Positions 25,290 through 33,685 are shown, counted from the first letter of the stretch. The stretch: DNA of 64,000 nt from Gemmatimonadota bacterium (GCA_016712265.1 JADJRJ010000027.1:62001-126000), one strand, 5' to 3'. Translations and numbers: made by a program. Notes: generated by a model not told the origin, from the letters alone.

Positions 25290-25718
25290 TCACATGCCCA
25301 GCACGCACACCCAGTCCTCCAGCGCGTAGAACCGCTCGAACGCGTCCGCCAGCTCCAAGAGCAGGTCCGCGACCTCGCCGCGGTGTTCGTAGACCTCGTC
25401 GTCCATGCGTGTACTGAAGGTAGCCACCAGGTGGAGGGCATCGCTCGCCTCGTCTGCCGTCATGCTGGGCAGCGCCTCGGCGACCCGGCGCCACTCAGCC
25501 GCTACGGCGAGCCCGACGGACCGTGGCACGTCGTTCATGCCGAAGTGGTCGTACTCTGGCAGGTATCTGGCCAAGATGCCCTCGGCCATCCCGAAGGCGT
25601 CCTCCCACACGAAGAGGAAGCCGTCCTGCCAGTGGCGCCCATCGTACCGGCCCGGCCCCACCTCCATGTAGCCGGTGGAATCAAGTTCGCTGGCGCGACG
25701 GCGGATCACGTAGTCCAT
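25290..25718 (-). CDS. hypothetical acidic protein (C35)
   Basis: 142 aa from ATG 25718. M-D-Y-V-I-R-R-R-A-S-E-L-D-S-T-G-Y, then W-Q-D-G-F-L-F-V-W-E-D-A-F-G-M-A, and a long acidic helix E-V-A-D-L-L-L-E-L-A-D-A-F-E-R-F. No family recognised, no signal peptide. Stop codon is followed at once by the antitoxin leader. Resembles immunity-protein-like small acidic proteins, but this is only an impression. Confidence 0.55.
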   Translation of the reverse strand: MDYVIRRRASELDSTGYMEVGPGRYDGRHWQDGFLFVWEDAFGMAEGILARYLPEYDHFGMNDVPRSVGLAVAAEWRRVAEALPSMTADEASDALHLVATFSTRMDDEVYEHRGEVADLLLELADAFERFYALEDWVCVLGM

Positions 25719-25775
25719 GGTGGCGGTTCAGACGCGTCTCGGTGCGAACCCTGATTCAGGAAGAAGCCCGTGGCG

Positions 25776-25910
25776 GCATAACGACCCGGGCTCACTTGCA
25801 GCCGAGGTAAACAAAAGCCGTCCCGCCCCGGGCCAGCCTTTGCCATTCTACCGCGCCCGGGGCGGGACGGCCAGCCCCGAGCGGCTGACAAGTGCAGCCC
25901 GCTGTTAGAC
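25776..25910 (-). other. attC site of cassette C34
   Basis: Boxes GCATAAC (25776-25782) and GTTAGAC (25904-25910), 135 bp. Confidence 0.92.
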
Positions 25911-25925
25911 GGCACGCACGCACAC

Positions 25926-26489
25926 CTACAGCCCATCGGACCGGGGCGAGGTCCAAGAACTGAACTGAATCGCCGCCCGGTCTCGCTCCCACTCGTGAGG
26001 GAAGATGAGGTCTGCTCCACCATCGTAGGGCGCCCACACCGCACCCGTTTCCGCATTCATCAGAAGGAAGGACGACCGATCCTCCGCGACTTCCATCAGG
26101 GCGGCATCGAAGTCGGCTGCACGCCACTGCACCAGCATGGCGAAGACAGACAGGTCGGGAAGGTCGTCGTCGTGGTCCGCTGGCCCCCACATCCCGGCGG
26201 GGCGAGCAGGTCCGATCCAGGGAAACAACGGATGCGCTGGCGCAAGAGCCTCCGTCGGGTCCCAGCTCAGTGCCACGAGCCAGGCGAGATCTTCGCCGAC
26301 TATGGCTGCGGCGACCGCGTGGTGGCGGGCGAGTAGGATGGCGCGATCCTTCGTCGTCTCGGGATAGCGCCGGCCCTCCGGTAGCGAATGAATGCGGAGC
26401 CAACGCTCGGGGTAGGCCTCCCGAAGGCTATGGCCTTCTGGTCGCGTGTCGCCGAAATGTGAGTGCCAGGCGTCCGCGAACGTGCTCAC
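25926..26489 (-). CDS. DUF3885-like protein (C34)
   Basis: 187 aa. R-W-L-R-I-H-S-L-P-E-G-R-R-Y-P-E-T near residue 30 is the DUF3885 hallmark; a late L-L-M-N-A-E-T-G-A-V-W-A-P-Y-D-G-G-A-D-L-I segment is also typical. Cytosolic. Start overlaps the stop of the upstream gene (ATGA at 26486-26489). Role unknown; such proteins often occur as single-gene cassettes or near immunity loci. Confidence 0.68.
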   Translation of the reverse strand: MSTFADAWHSHFGDTRPEGHSLREAYPERWLRIHSLPEGRRYPETTKDRAILLARHHAVAAAIVGEDLAWLVALSWDPTEALAPAHPLFPWIGPARPAGMWGPADHDDDLPDLSVFAMLVQWRAADFDAALMEVAEDRSSFLLMNAETGAVWAPYDGGADLIFPHEWERDRAAIQFSSWTSPRSDGL

Positions 26490-26926
26490 GGACGAACTGC
26501 TACATCTCGCCAGCAGACCTCAAGATCGAAGTGCTCCGGGTGCGTGGGATCGCCCAGGGGGGCTCGTCGGAATTCAGCACTTGCGAAGATCGGATCCAGT
26601 GGCGGCTGCGACAGAATGGGGTCGAGCACGCGGCGTAGCTCTTCGGAGCGTCCTCTCTCCGGAGGAAGTGCGGGCCAAGGGTTCCCGGTGACGACGCCGG
26701 CTCGGTGTGCTTGCTGCCAGCGTCGCCAGATCTCCCAGTCCTCGCAGGCAAGGGCAAGCACTTCGGCAGTCACGAACTCCAGTTCGTAGCGCGGGCCAGA
26801 CTCGTCGCTGTCGTCGTCCCAACGGGAGAAATAGCGCGCGGGCCGACCTCGACAGTCTGCGAAGCCGGCGCGCGGGCCGTCATGCCAATCGTTCACCGTG
26901 TACACGCGCTCGAACTCGTCAGGCAT
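26486..26926 (-). CDS. conserved hypothetical protein (C34)
   Basis: 146 aa. Y-T-V-N-D-W-H-D-G-P-R-A-G-F-A-D-C-R-G-R-P-A-R-Y near the start and A-L-A-C-E-D-W-E-I-W-R-R-W-Q-Q-A-H followed by P-A-L-P-P-E-R look like a conserved hypothetical family of unknown function. First gene of the C34 pair. Confidence 0.62.
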   Translation of the reverse strand: MPDEFERVYTVNDWHDGPRAGFADCRGRPARYFSRWDDDSDESGPRYELEFVTAEVLALACEDWEIWRRWQQAHRAGVVTGNPWPALPPERGRSEELRRVLDPILSQPPLDPIFASAEFRRAPLGDPTHPEHFDLEVCWRDVAVRP

Positions 26927-26945
26927 AGTACGAAGACTGGGTGCC

Positions 26946-27079
26946 GTCTAACGGCCACGGCTCTCTTGCAGCCGCTCAAATAAGAGGCTCCGCCCCGCGC
27001 GGTGCCCCTCGCTCTACCAACGTACCGCGCGGGGCGGAGGCAGCCAAGTACGGCTGTCAAGCGCTGCCGTTTGTTAGGC
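26946..27079 (-). other. attC site of cassette C33
   Basis: Boxes GTCTAAC (26946-26952) and GTTAGGC (27073-27079), 134 bp. Confidence 0.92.
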
Positions 27080-27129
27080 GGCACCCTGCGGGTCACTTGC
27101 GCCAAGTGACATGCAGCCACGCTGTGCTT

Positions 27130-27888
27130 CTACTCGGCACCTCTCGCTTGCTCGATGGTGCCTTCCGTCACACCGGTCGGCCGTCTACCCGACGCAGCTC
27201 CGGCAAGAGCAAGGTCCAGCAGGGCTACCACGACACAAAGGATAGAGAGTCTCGCCATGTCGACGGTCGTCGTCCAAGTCCCGGTACCAAGATCCGCGGC
27301 TACATCGGGACGTGCAGCGGGAGGGTCCCAGATGGGCATGAGTGGACCGAACTTGTGTTCAGTGAACACTTCGTGGTTGCTGTACGCGATGACTGGGCGC
27401 GGCCAGGGAAGGTCCAGAGTAATTAATGGCAAAGTCGAGTCGTCGAACGGATGATACGTCGCCTTCCACGGCGGGAAGAGGCAGATCGCCGCGATGGCAA
27501 CGAGCGCTGCTCGCGAGAGCGGCCCTGCTCGGCGACCCAATCCCGCTCCGTAGGCCCCAGCCCACCGCCACGCTTTCGACGCCACCCGCGAAGCGGGAGC
27601 CAAGCGACTGCGCTCGGCGCCGGACGGAGCTGACGGCTGAGCGACTTCAGGCGCGCTCACCTCAGATAGAGCAGCGCCCTCCCGAGCGAGCTGCAGATCG
27701 ATTAGCCCGTCCAAGAAGCGGCGCGCACCGTAGAGAAGAAGCCCGATAAGGACGACAAATTGCCCACCTCCACGGGCCTCCTCGTAGCTTCCTATGGACG
27801 CCGCTATCGCACCAATGACGCACAATGCTCCTATGATCGTCCCTCGGAGTCCCTCCGTGCGTTGCTGCTCTACCCTAGGTGGCTGCAT
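27130..27888 (-). CDS. multi-helix membrane protein (C33)
   Basis: 252 aa from ATG 27888 (M-Q-P-P-R-V-E-Q-Q). Hydrophobic segments G-T-I-I-G-A-L-C-V-I-G-A-I-A-A-S, Q-F-V-V-L-I-G-L-L-L-Y-G, A-A-L-V-A-I-A-A-I-C-L-F-P-P-W and L-S-I-L-C-V-V-V-A-L-L-D-L-A-L give about four membrane helices with a charged cytosolic loop in the middle. No family recognised. Frame is open upstream to the cassette edge, so a longer N-terminus is possible. Confidence 0.6.
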   Translation of the reverse strand: MQPPRVEQQRTEGLRGTIIGALCVIGAIAASIGSYEEARGGGQFVVLIGLLLYGARRFLDGLIDLQLAREGAALSEVSAPEVAQPSAPSGAERSRLAPASRVASKAWRWAGAYGAGLGRRAGPLSRAALVAIAAICLFPPWKATYHPFDDSTLPLITLDLPWPRPVIAYSNHEVFTEHKFGPLMPIWDPPAARPDVAADLGTGTWTTTVDMARLSILCVVVALLDLALAGAASGRRPTGVTEGTIEQARGAE

Positions 27889-28083
27889 AGTCTCGACGAG
27901 GCGCGGAATCCTACTGACTGAAGGAGCACGCGAGTATGTGTTACCTGTTGCTCCGGCGACAGGCCCACCGGACCCTCTTGCGGCGATTCTCACTCCTACT
28001 GCGTCGCATCGCCGGCGGACGCCGCCTGCCCAGTGGGCTCGCGCTCCAGCTCTCGGGAGCACACGCTCCCTTCCCACCGTGCC

Positions 28084-28176
28084 GCCTAACGACCTGTGCT
28101 GAGCGGCAGACGCAGTATCACCAAGCGGCGAAGCCGCGTCCTTGATGCGGCTGACCGCTCCTGCACGCTGTTAGGC
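28084..28176 (-). other. attC site of cassette C32 (short type)
   Basis: Boxes GCCTAAC (28084-28090) and GTTAGGC (28170-28176), 93 bp. Confidence 0.92.
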
Positions 28177-28527
28177 ATCGCCCGGCAGTCGTCCGAGGGG
28201 GAGAAACGCTGCGTCCGGGTGTGCCACGAACTCGCGAATCTGCGTCATACTGCCCCGCAGCAGGGCCGCGACGGCTCCCGTCGACGCATTCCCCTGCCGG
28301 ATCCAAATCACTTTGGGCGGAAACCCGCGCCAGACGCTGAACCGCTGAAAATCTTCGTCCTTGGTGATGATGACGAACCCGTGAGCGCCGGCGTACGTCC
28401 AGATGGCCTCGTCCGACGGCCGGGCACCAAGCACGGACACGACGTCACGCGAGTCGGGGAACTCCGGCGCGAGGTCGCGGACCAGACGTGCCGACAGATT
28501 CTCGTCGAAGAGGAGCCGAACGGCCAC
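28171..28527 (-). CDS. DUF5615 PIN-like toxin (C32)
   Basis: 118 aa from GTG 28527, directly after the antitoxin stop (TAAGTG). Acidic PIN positions: L-L-F-D-E-N-L-S, and I-I-T-K-D-E-D-F-Q-R-F with I-W-I-R-Q-G-N after it. Likely a Mg2+-dependent ribonuclease toxin. Stop TAA in the attC box. Differs from C28 (32137-32493) at DNA level only by scattered substitutions; the encoded protein is identical. Confidence 0.87.
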   Translation of the reverse strand: MAVRLLFDENLSARLVRDLAPEFPDSRDVVSVLGARPSDEAIWTYAGAHGFVIITKDEDFQRFSVWRGFPPKVIWIRQGNASTGAVAALLRGSMTQIREFVAHPDAAFLPLGRLPGDA

Positions 28528-28755
28528 TTAGGCCGCGGGAACGGGCATGACCCGGCGCTCGCGCTCCGCTGCAAAGGCCAAGCACGCCAGGATGTCGTCG
28601 TGCGTGAGCTGAGGAAAGTCCGCCAGGACGGCCGCCTCGCTCATCCCGCCGGCGAGATACCCGAGGACGTCCCCCACCGAAATGCGTGTGCCCCGGACGC
28701 ACGGCTTCCCGAATCGGATCGCCGGGTCGATCGAGATGCGGCTCAGACGTTCCAT
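28528..28755 (-). CDS. DUF433 antitoxin (C32)
   Basis: 75 aa from ATG 28755. R-I-S-I-D-P-A-I-R-F-G-K-P-C-V-R-G-T-R-I (the P-C-I/V-x-G-T-R-I DUF433 hallmark), then L-A-G-G-M-S-E and L-T-H-D-D-I-L-A-C-L-A. HTH-like antitoxin for the DUF5615 toxin that follows without spacing. Confidence 0.88.
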   Translation of the reverse strand: MERLSRISIDPAIRFGKPCVRGTRISVGDVLGYLAGGMSEAAVLADFPQLTHDDILACLAFAAERERRVMPVPAA

Positions 28756-28914
28756 GCCTGCACGCCAGAGCCGCCCAGTCGGGCCGTCAAGCCAGCGCCG
28801 GCGGTAAGCGGCCCCGGAGAACGCGCCCGGGCCCTTTGCCCGCCTCGCTCGGGTCATGCCCGTGCCGCTGAACGCAGCCAGAAGGCGACGAGTCGGGGCA
28901 TCCCTCGAAGCGAT

Positions 28915-29007
28915 GCCTAACGTCCGGGTTCAGTAGCGAGGGCGTACATACAGTGCGGCGCAGCCGCGCTCCATATGGCCCTCGGCGACTGCAACCCTCT
29001 GTTAGGC
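28915..29007 (-). other. attC site of cassette C31 (short type)
   Basis: Boxes GCCTAAC (28915-28921) and GTTAGGC (29001-29007), 93 bp. Confidence 0.92.
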
Positions 29008-29023
29008 CTCAGCCTCGGAGCGC

Positions 29024-30694
29024 TCACGCGGGGATGCCATGTCGCTCGGGGTCAACCAGCCACCGCTTTACTCCCGACACGAAGCGCCACACGTCGTCGT
29101 CCGTCGGGGCGACGTAGCCGGAGGCCGCAGGGTCTTCACCCATACGCTGGAAGATGTCCACGAGCCAGGATGGGCCATGCCCGGATGCACCGAGCGGCTT
29201 GAGCCATGACTCTAGCTCACCGGTGGGTACAACGAATAGGCCGTACTCCTTCAGCTGATTGAACAGCTGCACGGCCGCCTCGCGCTCCGAACCGACCAGG
29301 ATGTCGAGGCCGCCGTCGCGCTTCATATCCTTCTTAGTCCCCTCCATGGCCGTTTTGACCGTGCTGCGTATGGTCGCCAGTCCGCCGTGGAGACCCGCGG
29401 GCAAGTTCGCGCTCTGAAGTAGGTTCGCCCAGTTCTGCCCCCCATCCTTGATGATGTCGACGTCAACGACCGCTGCTGCAGGTATGCCAAGCTTGCGGAG
29501 CGGGCGGATGATCGTCTGCACTGTTTGCTTGTTCTGAGCGTTAATGAACAGGCAGTTTGGGATTCCCCACTCGGGCTTGAATTGAAGCAGTCGCTCGTTG
29601 ACTTCTTGATAGAATGCCCGATCTGCGTCCGACTCGGTCACGACAACGAATTCATAGAAGAGACCGCTCAGAACGCCAGTCGACCGCAGCAGCGGATGAC
29701 GCATTAGCTCGAGGATCTCATCACTTGGCAGGACACGAGCCGTGGCAACATTCGCACGATAGGTCAACCGAACGATATTGATCGGGGCGCCGGACTGAAT
29801 GCACCCCATAACGAACGCCGGGCTATGGGTCGAGACGAAGACCCGCTTGTCGGCCACCTTCGCGGCCTTGGATACCTCCAGCGCGAGTTTGGAGGCCAGC
29901 GCGGGGTGGAGGAATGCTTCCGGCTCGTCAATAAGGATGACCCTGGGGTCTCCAGCGATTACTTCGGTCACGATTCCCGCAAATGCTTTGACGCCGTCGC
30001 TTGCTTGATCTATCAACAGAGCTTGTGAGTGAAACTCCACTGCCTCCTGATGGAGTCCACGTTCCTCCCTGTCATCTGCTGGCGCTCGCCCCGCAAGGCG
30101 GGCACGCAGCTGGCCCAGGTTGGTTGGATCGAGGGCAAAGTAGACTCCGAAGGCCTCGTGGATGATGCGCCTCACTTCATGTCGCTTGGCATCGTCTCGA
30201 AATAGTGCCTGAAAGCTGGACTGAGGCATTTGCTGCAGGTCGCCAGCATTCTGCTGATTCACAAGTGCGATGCGATTCTGACCGTTCAGCATGAGCGTGC
30301 TGTGGACCAAGAACCACTGGCAGAACAGCCGCGGATCGCTCGAAGGAGCCTGGAGGCGCTGCAGTAGCTGCGCCAGCGGCACCTGCTGGCGACTGTATCT
30401 GCTTCCCAGCATCACGTGGTCGACTTGAAGCATCTCCCCAGCGCTCGGCACTTGGCGCAGTGGTTCGATCGCCTTCTCGGCAGCGTCAGGGCTAAACGCC
30501 GAGAATGTGATCTGGTCGAGGAGCGCAGCGGCCGCGTTCTTGGTGCCACCTCGACAGTACTGCTCTATCTCGGCTAGTACTCGGCTCTTGCCAGAGTTGT
30601 TCGGGCCCACAAAGACGGTGACGGGCGACACATGGATGGTGTCCGCGGGGACGCCAGGGGAGCGACCGAACTTCAGTTGCAGTGTAGAAATCAT
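29024..30694 (-). CDS. OLD-family ATPase/TOPRIM nuclease (C31)
   Basis: 556 aa from ATG 30694. ABC-type ATPase first: Walker A G-P-N-N-S-G-K-S at 30-37, Walker B V-I-L-I-D-E-P-E-A-F-L-H-P, and H-loop S-T-H-S-P-A-F. Then a TOPRIM part: V-V-V-T-E-S-D-A-D-R-A-F-Y with the conserved Glu and A-A-V-V-D-V-D-I-I-K-D-G with the D-x-D. The order matches OLD-type overcoming-lysogenisation-defect nucleases and GajA-like effectors, used against phage DNA. No helicase (GajB-like) partner is in the cassette, so it would act alone (class 1 OLD type) if functional. Confidence 0.88.
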   Translation of the reverse strand: MISTLQLKFGRSPGVPADTIHVSPVTVFVGPNNSGKSRVLAEIEQYCRGGTKNAAAALLDQITFSAFSPDAAEKAIEPLRQVPSAGEMLQVDHVMLGSRYSRQQVPLAQLLQRLQAPSSDPRLFCQWFLVHSTLMLNGQNRIALVNQQNAGDLQQMPQSSFQALFRDDAKRHEVRRIIHEAFGVYFALDPTNLGQLRARLAGRAPADDREERGLHQEAVEFHSQALLIDQASDGVKAFAGIVTEVIAGDPRVILIDEPEAFLHPALASKLALEVSKAAKVADKRVFVSTHSPAFVMGCIQSGAPINIVRLTYRANVATARVLPSDEILELMRHPLLRSTGVLSGLFYEFVVVTESDADRAFYQEVNERLLQFKPEWGIPNCLFINAQNKQTVQTIIRPLRKLGIPAAAVVDVDIIKDGGQNWANLLQSANLPAGLHGGLATIRSTVKTAMEGTKKDMKRDGGLDILVGSEREAAVQLFNQLKEYGLFVVPTGELESWLKPLGASGHGPSWLVDIFQRMGEDPAASGYVAPTDDDVWRFVSGVKRWLVDPERHGIPA

Positions 30695-30720
30695 GCGAGT
30701 ATGTGAAGTATCACGCTGAG

Positions 30721-30855
30721 GCCTAACGTCCATGGCTCACAAGCGGGCGCTCCTATCAAGCCGTCCCGCCCGCCGCGGAACCTCGCCTTAGCATATCAGG
30801 CGGCGGGCGGGGCGGCCACCCCACGGCGCCCGGCTTGTGCAGCCATTTGTTAGGC
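30721..30855 (-). other. attC site of cassette C30
   Basis: Boxes GCCTAAC (30721-30727) and GTTAGGC (30849-30855), 135 bp; body identical to C5 attC. Confidence 0.92.
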
Positions 30856-31170
30856 CTCAGCCTTTCGGCGGCGGCGCCGCCCGCGCTCGGACGCCACCCG
30901 CTCCGACAGGTACACCTTCAGCAGCGATTGATAGGGGACGTCACGCTGATTCGCCTGCACCTTCAACTCCTCCAGCAGGTCGGCCGGCAAGCGGAGCGAG
31001 ATCGTCTCCGTGCTGGGCTTGAGGCCCGGCAGCCGCACGCGGCGCGCCTGACTCCAGTCGACGTACTCCGTCGAGTCATGCGTCGCCCAAAACGCCCGCT
31101 CGGCATCCTCCGACGCAAACCGCGGCACCGGCCGGCGCTTACTCGTCGCTCGCTTCTTCGGCTCGCTCAT
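30850..31170 (-). CDS. brnA: BrnA-type antitoxin (C30)
   Basis: 106 aa. F-W-A-T-H-D-S-T-E-Y-V-D-W is the BrnA hallmark; C-terminal ribbon-helix-helix part has T-I-S-L-R-L-P-A-D-L-L-E-E-L-K and P-Y-Q-S-L-L-K-V-Y-L-S-E-R-V, so it should bind the operon promoter. Stop TAA is in the attC box. Overlaps the toxin gene by 32 bases. DNA is identical to C5 (50750-51070). Confidence 0.88.
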   Translation of the reverse strand: MSEPKKRATSKRRPVPRFASEDAERAFWATHDSTEYVDWSQARRVRLPGLKPSTETISLRLPADLLEELKVQANQRDVPYQSLLKVYLSERVASERGRRRRRKAEA

Positions 31171-31462
31171 AGACCCTCCGTTCCCGTCGATTCATGTCCC
31201 GAGCCGATAGCACCCGGATCAGGCTCCCGCGCAGGGTGAACACCAGAAACAGCCGCCGCTCGCCGGCCGTGCGGCCGAGCACGTAATACCGGGCCTCCGA
31301 CGCCGAGTGTTTCGTGTCCGCGACCACCACGAGCGGATCCCGGAAGAAGACCTGCTCCGCCTCCCCCGGGCTGACGCGATGGCGCGCCCAGAGCTTGGGC
31401 GCATTCCCGTCATCCCAGTCGAAGCCGTCGCACCGCGCCAGGTCGTCGTAGACATCGGCCAC
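31139..31462 (-). CDS. brnT: BrnT-type ribonuclease toxin (C30)
   Basis: 107 aa from GTG 31462. F-D-W-D-D-G-N-A-P-K-L-W-A-R-H-R-V-S-P and E-A-E-Q-V-F-F-R-D-P-L at the N-terminus, then R-Y-Y-V-L-G-R-T-A-G-E-R-R-L-F-L-V-F-T-L-R and I-R-V-L-S-A-R-D-M-N-R-R-E-R match BrnT (RelE-like fold). An upstream in-frame ATG (31483) exists here; C5 has one extra base there that removes it, so GTG 31462 is the common start. Confidence 0.88.
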   Translation of the reverse strand: MADVYDDLARCDGFDWDDGNAPKLWARHRVSPGEAEQVFFRDPLVVVADTKHSASEARYYVLGRTAGERRLFLVFTLRGSLIRVLSARDMNRRERRVYERAEEASDE

Positions 31463-31587
31463 AGGAAGGTATACGATACTCATATACGGCAGCGCAAGCC
31501 CCGGCCTGGAGGTCTGCGCGGCCACGGCCGACGGCGCCTGCGGATCTGAGGTGGGGAGGCCTGACGATCCCGAGCCCTCGCGCTGAG

Positions 31588-31688
31588 GCCTAACGTTCGA
31601 GCTCAACTGCGGGCGAGTTACCATACAACGCGCGCACTCCTGTGCGCGCATTCCCTGAATCGCCCGTCAGTTGCAGCGCATGTTGGGC
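31588..31688 (-). other. attC site of cassette C29 (short type)
   Basis: Boxes GCCTAAC (31588-31594) and GTTGGGC (31682-31688), 101 bp. Rare GTTGGGC core matched by GCCCAAC at 32050-32056. A further GTTAGGC at 31739-31745 lies just inside the cassette. Confidence 0.85.
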
Positions 31689-31739
31689 GGCGGGCCGCGC
31701 GACACTCGACCTGTGTCGGTCCAACCTCGACGATTCTCG

Positions 31740-31985
31740 TTAGGCGTTAGATGTCGACGCCGTGGTGCCGCGCCACGCGTCCGCCGCAGACCACAGCGTC
31801 AGCGCAGCCAGATCCACCAGCACCAGAGCGACGGGCCATCCCGCGATCACGAACGTCGGCCAGAGCAGGACCAGTGCGATGAACGGCCCGAGGAACCGGC
31901 GCCCGACTTTGGCGCGGCCCTGCTCAAACTGCCCCCATCCGGGGACCAAAAGACTGAGCATCATGCACCGCGTGCGCTGCGTCAT
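31740..31985 (-). CDS. small membrane protein (C29)
   Basis: 81 aa from ATG 31985 with AGGAGC eight bases upstream. L-L-V-P-G-W-G-Q-F-E-Q-G-R-A-K-V-G then two hydrophobic helices (F-I-A-L-V-L-L-W-P-T-F-V-I-A-G and A-L-V-L-V-D-L-A-A-L-T-L). The P-G-W-G-Q...G-R pattern is common in small bacterial membrane proteins of the TM2/DUF5683 style. Stop TAA sits in a GCCTAAC that looks like an extra core box. Confidence 0.65.
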   Translation of the reverse strand: MTQRTRCMMLSLLVPGWGQFEQGRAKVGRRFLGPFIALVLLWPTFVIAGWPVALVLVDLAALTLWSAADAWRGTTASTSNA

Positions 31986-32049
31986 CGATTGCTCCTGAAT
32001 TGAGGTAGGATCTCACCACATGCGGAAAAGTATGTCAGCCAGCCCCGCC

Positions 32050-32142
32050 GCCCAACGACCTGTGCTGAGCGGCAGCCGCTGTATCACCAAGCGGCGAAGC
32101 CGCTTCCTTAATGCGGCTGACCGCTCCTGCACGCTGTTAGGC
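32050..32142 (-). other. attC site of cassette C28 (short type)
   Basis: Boxes GCCCAAC (32050-32056) and GTTAGGC (32136-32142), 93 bp; near-identical to C32 attC apart from the outer box. Confidence 0.92.
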
Positions 32143-32493
32143 ATCGCCCGGCAGGCGTCCCAGGGGGAGAAACGCTGCGTCCGGGTGTGCCACGAACTCG
32201 CGAATCTGCGTCATACTGCCCCGCAGCAGGGCAGCGACGGCTCCCGTCGACGCATTCCCCTGCCGGATCCAAATCACTTTGGGCGGAAACCCACGCCAGA
32301 CGCTGAACCGCTGAAAATCTTCGTCCTTGGTGATGATGACGAACCCGTGAGCGCCGGCGTACGTCCAGATGGCCTCGTCCGACGGCCGGGCACCAAGCAC
32401 GGACACTACGTCACGCGAGTCCGGGAACTCCGGCGCGAGGTCGCGGACCAGGCGTGCCGACAGATTCTCGTCGAAGAGGAGCCGGACGGCCAC
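32137..32493 (-). CDS. DUF5615 PIN-like toxin (C28)
   Basis: 118 aa, same protein as C32 (28171-28527). GTG start directly after the antitoxin stop. Both copies are intact. Confidence 0.87.
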   Translation of the reverse strand: MAVRLLFDENLSARLVRDLAPEFPDSRDVVSVLGARPSDEAIWTYAGAHGFVIITKDEDFQRFSVWRGFPPKVIWIRQGNASTGAVAALLRGSMTQIREFVAHPDAAFLPLGRLPGDA

Positions 32494-32721
32494 TTAGGCC
32501 GCGGGAACGGGCATGACCCGGCGCTCGCGCTCCGCCGCAAAGGCCAAGCACGCCAGGATGTCGTCGTGCGTGAGCTGAGGAAAGTCCGCCAGGACGGCCG
32601 CCTCGCTCATCCCGCCGGCGAGATACCCGAGGACGTCCCCCACCGAAATGCGTGTGCCCCGGACGCACGGCTTCCCGAACCGGATCGCCGGGTCGATCGA
32701 GATGCGGCTAAGAAGTTCCAT
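32494..32721 (-). CDS. DUF433 antitoxin (C28)
   Basis: 75 aa; differs from C32 only at residue 3 (L for R). G-K-P-C-V-R-G-T-R-I motif present. The upstream 150 bases are also duplicated, so any promoter was copied with the module. Confidence 0.88.
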   Translation of the reverse strand: MELLSRISIDPAIRFGKPCVRGTRISVGDVLGYLAGGMSEAAVLADFPQLTHDDILACLAFAAERERRVMPVPAA

Positions 32722-32881
32722 GCCTGCACGCTAGAGCCGCCCAGTCGGGCCGTCAAGCCAGCGCCGGCGGTAAGCGGCCCCGGAGAACGCGCCCGGGCAC
32801 TTTGCCCGCCTCGCTCGGGTCGTGCCCGTGCCGCTGAACGCAGGCAGAAGGCGAGGAGTCGGGGGCATCCCTCGAAGCGAT

Positions 32882-33013
32882 GCCTAACGTTTGCGTTCAT
32901 TTGCGGGCGACCACAACCAAGCCGACCCGCCCGGGCCGCCCCTCAGCAAGTCTACCGCGGCCCGGGCGGGTTGGCCAGCCGCTCAGCCCGCCAAAAGCAA
33001 CGCTCTGTTAGGC
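32882..33013 (-). other. attC site of cassette C27
   Basis: Boxes GCCTAAC (32882-32888) and GTTAGGC (33007-33013), 132 bp. Confidence 0.92.
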
Positions 33014-33307
33014 AACCCGCTTCCGCTTCTTCGTTTGTACGGTGACTGCGACCCCGAGCCGGGCCAGCAACTCGACCAATGCATCAATGCTGAACTGCTC
33101 GATCTTGCCTCGCCGGAGCGCACTGACCCGCGGTTGAGACACACCCAGCACCTTGGCGGCCCGGACCTGGGTCAGGCCGCGATCTTCGAGTGCCTGATTG
33201 AGCGTGATCATCAGATCGCTGCGAATGAGGAGGTGCGCCGCCTCCTCCAGCGGGAACCCCAGGTCGACAAACACGTTGCCCGAGCCACGACGCATGCGCA
33301 CGGCCAT
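33008..33307 (-). CDS. HigA-type XRE antitoxin (C27)
   Basis: 99 aa from ATG 33307. HTH in L-T-Q-V-R-A-A-K-V-L-G-V-S-Q-P-R-V-S-A-L, then S-I-D-A-L-V-E-L-L-A-R-L-G-V-A-V-T-V, typical of short HigA antitoxins in toxin-first operons. Basic tail. Stop TAA in the attC box. Confidence 0.85.
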   Translation of the reverse strand: MAVRMRRGSGNVFVDLGFPLEEAAHLLIRSDLMITLNQALEDRGLTQVRAAKVLGVSQPRVSALRRGKIEQFSIDALVELLARLGVAVTVQTKKRKRVA

Positions 33308-33309
33308 GT

Positions 33310-33654
33310 CTACTTGCCTCCCTTCGAGCGTTCGCGCAGCACCGCCTGGTACCGCGCCCGGCCGAGCTCGAGATCGAGCCGGGGAGTCTGTTGCGACTTC
33401 TTCTGGAACACGTGCAGGACGTAGACGGCCTCCGCGAACTTGGCCACAAAGAAGAGTCGGAAGGCTCCGGCGACCCGGACCCGAATCTCCCACACCCCGG
33501 CACCCACGGTGGCCATTGGCTTTCCATCGCGCGGCTCCCGCCCCCGCTGCACTTGGCGGAGGTCGTATCCGAGCTCGCGCCGGACTTCGGCCGGAAGGGC
33601 CCGAAGGTCCGCGTGAGAGCTGCCCACCCAGGTGACAGATTTCTCGTGCACCAC
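33310..33654 (-). CDS. HigB/phage-Gp49-type toxin (C27)
   Basis: 114 aa from GTG 33654 (a second GTG follows). L-R-A-L-P-A-E-V-R-R-E-L-G-Y-D-L-R-Q-V-Q-R-G, then W-E-I-R-V-R-V-A-G-A-F-R-L-F-F-V-A-K-F and Y-V-L-H-V-F-Q-K-K-S-Q-Q-T-P (Lys-rich end of the RelE fold). mRNA interferase by homology. Two bases separate it from the antitoxin. Confidence 0.87.
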   Translation of the reverse strand: MVHEKSVTWVGSSHADLRALPAEVRRELGYDLRQVQRGREPRDGKPMATVGAGVWEIRVRVAGAFRLFFVAKFAEAVYVLHVFQKKSQQTPRLDLELGRARYQAVLRERSKGGK

Positions 33655-33656
33655 GG

Positions 33657-33685
33657 ACTATACCAGAACCGATATACGCGCGCAA
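33657..33685 (-). promoter_or_regulatory. promoter of the C27 toxin-antitoxin operon
   Basis: Minus strand: TTGCGC (33685-33680), 17 bp, TATAGT (33662-33657) with an extended TG upstream of the -10. The start codon lies two bases after the -10, so the transcript would be essentially leaderless. Confidence 0.6.
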
